The translations under genes were made by a program, and so were the position numbers. Under the pieces are notes generated by a model that had not been told where the DNA came from, did not search any database, and saw only the letters and a list, made by a program, of their open reading frames with translations. A stretch of DNA of 59,512 nucleotides from DATKCA01 sp035544675 (GTDB taxonomy: Bacteria; Acidobacteriota; Thermoanaerobaculia; Gp7-AA8), in contig DATKCA010000119.1 of NCBI GenBank assembly GCA_035544675.1, forward strand, positions 1 through 59,512. The letters run 5' to 3'. This document shows, one piece after another, positions 56,845 through 59,512 of the stretch. Each line of letters opens with the position of its first letter. Within the stretch, counting starts at the first letter, position 1.

Positions 56845-59025
56845 ATGCGTCCTCGCGACGTGGCTCTCGTGATTGCTGTTGCTCTGACGGTTCGAGCGTT
56901 CCCGCAGCAGCAGAATGTTCCCGACGCGGCCGCCGGCGAGATCGACGGAAAACAGGCGGTACTTCTGTGGCCCGCAGACGGTCGCGTGATCGGCTGTCGG
57001 GCGACACTCGTACCGGAAACCGATCCTGATGCCGAAATCCACTACCCGTGCGGCGAATGGTTCGTCCCGCCATTGGGCAAGTACAAAGTGTGGATCGAAG
57101 GGCCGTCGTCCATCAGTGCATCACCGACGAGGTTGACGTACTTGTCGGACCAATTCAACGGCAAAGGACTGATGGCCGTATTCGAAACGACATCAGCCGG
57201 CGAAATTGGACTTCGAGCACCGTGGCCCGGAACATCGCTTCGCCTGCTCAACCTCGACTCGTTCGCGTCGGGACCCCTGCTCGCGCCGGCATTTGACCGC
57301 CAAGCGAGCGGCCAGAACGTTGGGCCCGTTCGGATGCCGACGGGGCGGGTACTGGCGGGTGTTTTCGACAATGAGTCGGGAGACGCGGTGGCGCTGGCCC
57401 GACCTGTCCATGTCATCGCCGGCGGCATGACATACGCCGAGCCCGCGCTGCCGGCGCGTGGCACCGACGTTCTGGTCGTGCTCGACCGGCCGAACCTTCG
57501 CGAGCGGCGCGACGCTGAGATCGTGGCGTTGCGGCTGGACGTGGACGGGGAGCAAAAGCCACCGGCCGTATTCGCTGACTCCTCCGATCGAATGTACGCG
57601 GTCTGGTACGGCATTGAAGGGCGCCGCGCGCGAGTTGTTTCGAATGGCCGCGAACTGACGTTTCCCGGACGCGAGTTCCTGCTGCTTCCCCGACGCGTGG
57701 TCACAGTTCGGGGCCAGCTCCGACCGCTGCCAAAGCTCCGGGTCGAAATACCGCCAGGCGCCGACTTGCCCGGCGACGCTCATGTTCAGGCCAAGCGCTT
57801 GTCCGGAGAGACGCTGATCGACGTTCCTTTGCATGACACGGTCGTCGATCTCGGACATTTGCCTGCCGAGCCGATAGAAGTGGTGCTGCTTTCGCCGGAC
57901 ATTGAACTTCGTCAGCGAGCTGACCTGACGAACGGCCTTGACGAGACGGTTCAGTTCCGCCCTGTCGCTTTGACGATTCACGGTCGCCTGACTCGTGGCG
58001 AGCGAGGCGTAACCGGAAACATGGCGTTTACTCTCGGGACGCGAAAACCGGTCACCGTGGCAACGAACGATGAGGGCTCCTACACGGCGAGGCTGTGGAC
58101 CGCCGGCGTGTATCGTATCGCTGCAACGGCATCGGGCACAGCACCGTTCCAGCTCTCGCGCCACCTGATGCGCGACACCGAACTGAACGTCGAACTTCCT
58201 CGCGCGAACGTCGTGATCGAGGTCATCGACGAAAAGAAGAAGACTGCCGTTGCGGGCGCCAGGATCGTCGCGATGCCCGGTACTGAGGAAACCTCACGTG
58301 CGCGCGCGAGAGTACAGAGAGCGGTTACCGATGATCGTGGATCGGCAACGCTCCCGCCGATCGAGCCGGGAACGACACAACTGCTGGTCGAAGCGAACAA
58401 CTACCTGAGAGGCGAGCACGTGCTCGAGGTAGCCGACAGCGACGATACGCAGCAGTTCACCGTGGAGCTCACCCCGGTGGACGCGAACGGCAGCGACCGG
58501 ATCACCCTCCGGCTCGCCGACGGCACGCCGGCATCGGCCGCGCAGCTCATGCTGATGGATGCAGGCGCGATGTCGCGGGTGTTGTGGTCCGGACAGAGTG
58601 ACGCGTCAGGCGCAGTGGCGGTGCCGAGGATCGCCGGTACGATTCTGCTCGTCCGGCACGCGCGCGCGGGAAGTATCCCGGTTGTCGTCACCGACGGTCT
58701 CGAATTGCGCCTTCCCGCTCCCGCTCCTCCATTGGCGGTGCGATTCGTCAACTCCAGTGGCATGCCCGCTCGTTACGCAGGCATCATCCTATGGACGGGC
58801 GGCATCCGTCTTTCCGGCGGAGCGTTGAGCTTTCTCTTCAGCTTCCCAAATGCTACAAACGTCGACGGCGTGTGGCGTGCGAACAACCTGCCCCAGGCGC
58901 CGCTTCGAATCCTCGCCGTCACGTCCCAGGCCGGGCAGTCAGCGGCAGCGGCTGCTCTGGATACGTTAGCCGTGACAATCGGATACCCCTGGCCCGAGTT
59001 CCCGACGTTACGCGCGGCCGAGTAA
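56845..59025 (+). CDS. Secreted carboxypeptidase-regulatory-like repeat protein of unknown function
   Basis: A 726-residue protein with signal-like start MRPRDVALVIAVALTVRAFPQ. The rest is beta-rich. Two segments resemble CarboxypepD_reg domains: GEIDGKQAVLLWPADGRVIGC near 27-50, and the region near 380-530 with GRLTRGERGVTGNMAF, TNDEGSYTARLWTAGVYRIAATASG, EKKKTAVAGARIVAMPGTEE and VTDDRGSATLPPIEPGTTQLLVEANNY. There are no catalytic motifs. Codon usage looks less GC-biased than its neighbours, which may point to transfer or relaxed selection. Heptanucleotide arrays in opposite orientation flank the gene. Confidence 0.75.
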   Translation: MRPRDVALVIAVALTVRAFPQQQNVPDAAAGEIDGKQAVLLWPADGRVIGCRATLVPETDPDAEIHYPCGEWFVPPLGKYKVWIEGPSSISASPTRLTYLSDQFNGKGLMAVFETTSAGEIGLRAPWPGTSLRLLNLDSFASGPLLAPAFDRQASGQNVGPVRMPTGRVLAGVFDNESGDAVALARPVHVIAGGMTYAEPALPARGTDVLVVLDRPNLRERRDAEIVALRLDVDGEQKPPAVFADSSDRMYAVWYGIEGRRARVVSNGRELTFPGREFLLLPRRVVTVRGQLRPLPKLRVEIPPGADLPGDAHVQAKRLSGETLIDVPLHDTVVDLGHLPAEPIEVVLLSPDIELRQRADLTNGLDETVQFRPVALTIHGRLTRGERGVTGNMAFTLGTRKPVTVATNDEGSYTARLWTAGVYRIAATASGTAPFQLSRHLMRDTELNVELPRANVVIEVIDEKKKTAVAGARIVAMPGTEETSRARARVQRAVTDDRGSATLPPIEPGTTQLLVEANNYLRGEHVLEVADSDDTQQFTVELTPVDANGSDRITLRLADGTPASAAQLMLMDAGAMSRVLWSGQSDASGAVAVPRIAGTILLVRHARAGSIPVVVTDGLELRLPAPAPPLAVRFVNSSGMPARYAGIILWTGGIRLSGGALSFLFSFPNATNVDGVWRANNLPQAPLRILAVTSQAGQSAAAAALDTLAVTIGYPWPEFPTLRAAE

Positions 59026-59049
59026 CCGTACTGATCCTCCGTTCTTCCA

Positions 59050-59077
59050 CGATCTACGATCTTTGATCTACGTTCTT
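59050..59077. repeat. Heptanucleotide array, right side of the secreted-protein gene
   Basis: CGATCTA, CGATCTT, TGATCTA, CGTTCTT in a row: the reverse-complement type of the 56710-56771 array. The TAG stop of the receiver gene lies inside it (59068-59070). Confidence 0.7.
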
Positions 59078-59466
59078 GCCTCCGCGGCGTCGATGCACGA
59101 CCGCACCTGCCGCGCGAGCTCGATGATGTCGAACGGCTTGGGCAGGACACGGAACGGCGCGCCCTCCAGGCGATCTTTGATCACCGAAGGCGACGCCGCG
59201 CTGGTGACGATCACACGCTTCAGACGGGCCGGATCGTTGGCGGCAATCGTGTTGATGAACGAGAAGCCGTCCAGGTTCGGCATCATCAGGTCGAGCACGA
59301 TGACGTCGTATTCGACCACGCCGAGCTTGAGAACGGCTTCCAGGCCGTCCGAGGCGATGTCGACGCGGTACCCTTCCCGCTCCAGCACCGACTTCACGAG
59401 ACGGCGAATGGCTGTATCGTCCTCGACCACGAGGACGGAGCTCTCGCTGGGAATCTTTGCTGCCAC
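59068..59466 (-). CDS. Single-domain response regulator (CheY-like receiver)
   Basis: A receiver domain of about 125 residues: SSVLVVEDDTAIRRLVKSVL (acidic pocket), VIVLDLMMPNLDGF (phospho-acceptor Asp), VIVTSAASP (Thr/Ser) and VLPKPFDIIELARQVRSCID (Lys). No output domain is visible. I used GTG at 59466 (MAAKIPSESSVLVV); a TTG at 59493 is also possible, and the frame remains open to the window edge, so the protein could be longer at its N-terminus. Its stop is within the heptanucleotide array. Confidence 0.85.
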   Translation of the reverse strand: MAAKIPSESSVLVVEDDTAIRRLVKSVLEREGYRVDIASDGLEAVLKLGVVEYDVIVLDLMMPNLDGFSFINTIAANDPARLKRVIVTSAASPSVIKDRLEGAPFRVLPKPFDIIELARQVRSCIDAAEART

Positions 59467-59512
59467 ACTCGTACCCGGGAAATGCGCGAGCAAGATCTGC
59501 TCCCGGATGCCG

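Overview
This is about 59.5 kb of high-GC, gene-dense bacterial DNA. I found no rRNA, tRNA, CRISPR array or transposase gene. The gene set suggests a free-living Gram-negative soil-type heterotroph, most likely Acidobacteriota; that placement is inference. It rests on a TonB-dependent receptor of the carboxypeptidase-regulatory type, BACON-type secreted domains, MacB-type exporters controlled by an NtrC-type system, reductive pyrimidine breakdown, and a complete GlgE/TreS/TreY/TreZ glucan-trehalose set.

Layout. 1-4.5 kb: valS (5' part), tsaD, an SDR epimerase and a 5'-truncated TonB-receptor remnant. 4.5-9.3 kb: a stress or redox cluster of CBS protein, Cys-rich mini-protein, radical SAM protein, Acg-like nitroreductase, stand-alone cNMP-binding protein and Fnr-like regulator. 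Three of its promoter regions share one 16-bp operator-like motif. 9.3-16.3 kb: a six-gene overlapping operon (HlyD-like adaptor, ABC ATPase, two permeases, NtrC-type regulator, histidine kinase) behind a good sigma-54 promoter candidate and an upstream palindrome. 16.4-21.8 kb: a large secreted beta-helix/BACON protein and an NhaC-type antiporter. 21.8-37.4 kb: NCS1 transporter, PreA-like dehydrogenase, dihydropyrimidinase, beta-ureidopropionase, class III aminotransferase and (methyl)malonate-semialdehyde dehydrogenase. Together these form a nearly complete uracil/thymine catabolic route, interspersed with glutamate dehydrogenase, an ECF sigma/FecR pair, a metallo-beta-lactamase-fold protein, an amidohydrolase and a chorismatase. 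37.4-56.6 kb: alpha-glucan and trehalose metabolism (GH57, two MalQ, TreY, TreZ, GlgB, TreS-maltokinase fusion, GlgE), mostly as one overlapping minus-strand operon. 56.8-59.5 kb: a secreted hypothetical protein and a receiver-domain protein.

The least expected content is in the repeats. Two 235-279 bp elements (4483-4717 and 31478-31756) share 21-bp termini. Their inner arms differ in sequence between the copies but stay self-complementary, so this looks like structural covariation. A second family is a 22-bp REP-like palindrome with four copies; two lie in frame in N-terminal extensions and encode the same peptide. A third is heptanucleotide arrays at five sites, in different sequence versions, three of them organised as inverted arms. 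Single-gene oddities are a radical SAM protein without the third cluster cysteine, a PreA-like enzyme without its ferredoxin domain, and a metallo-beta-lactamase-fold gene with no ordinary start codon.
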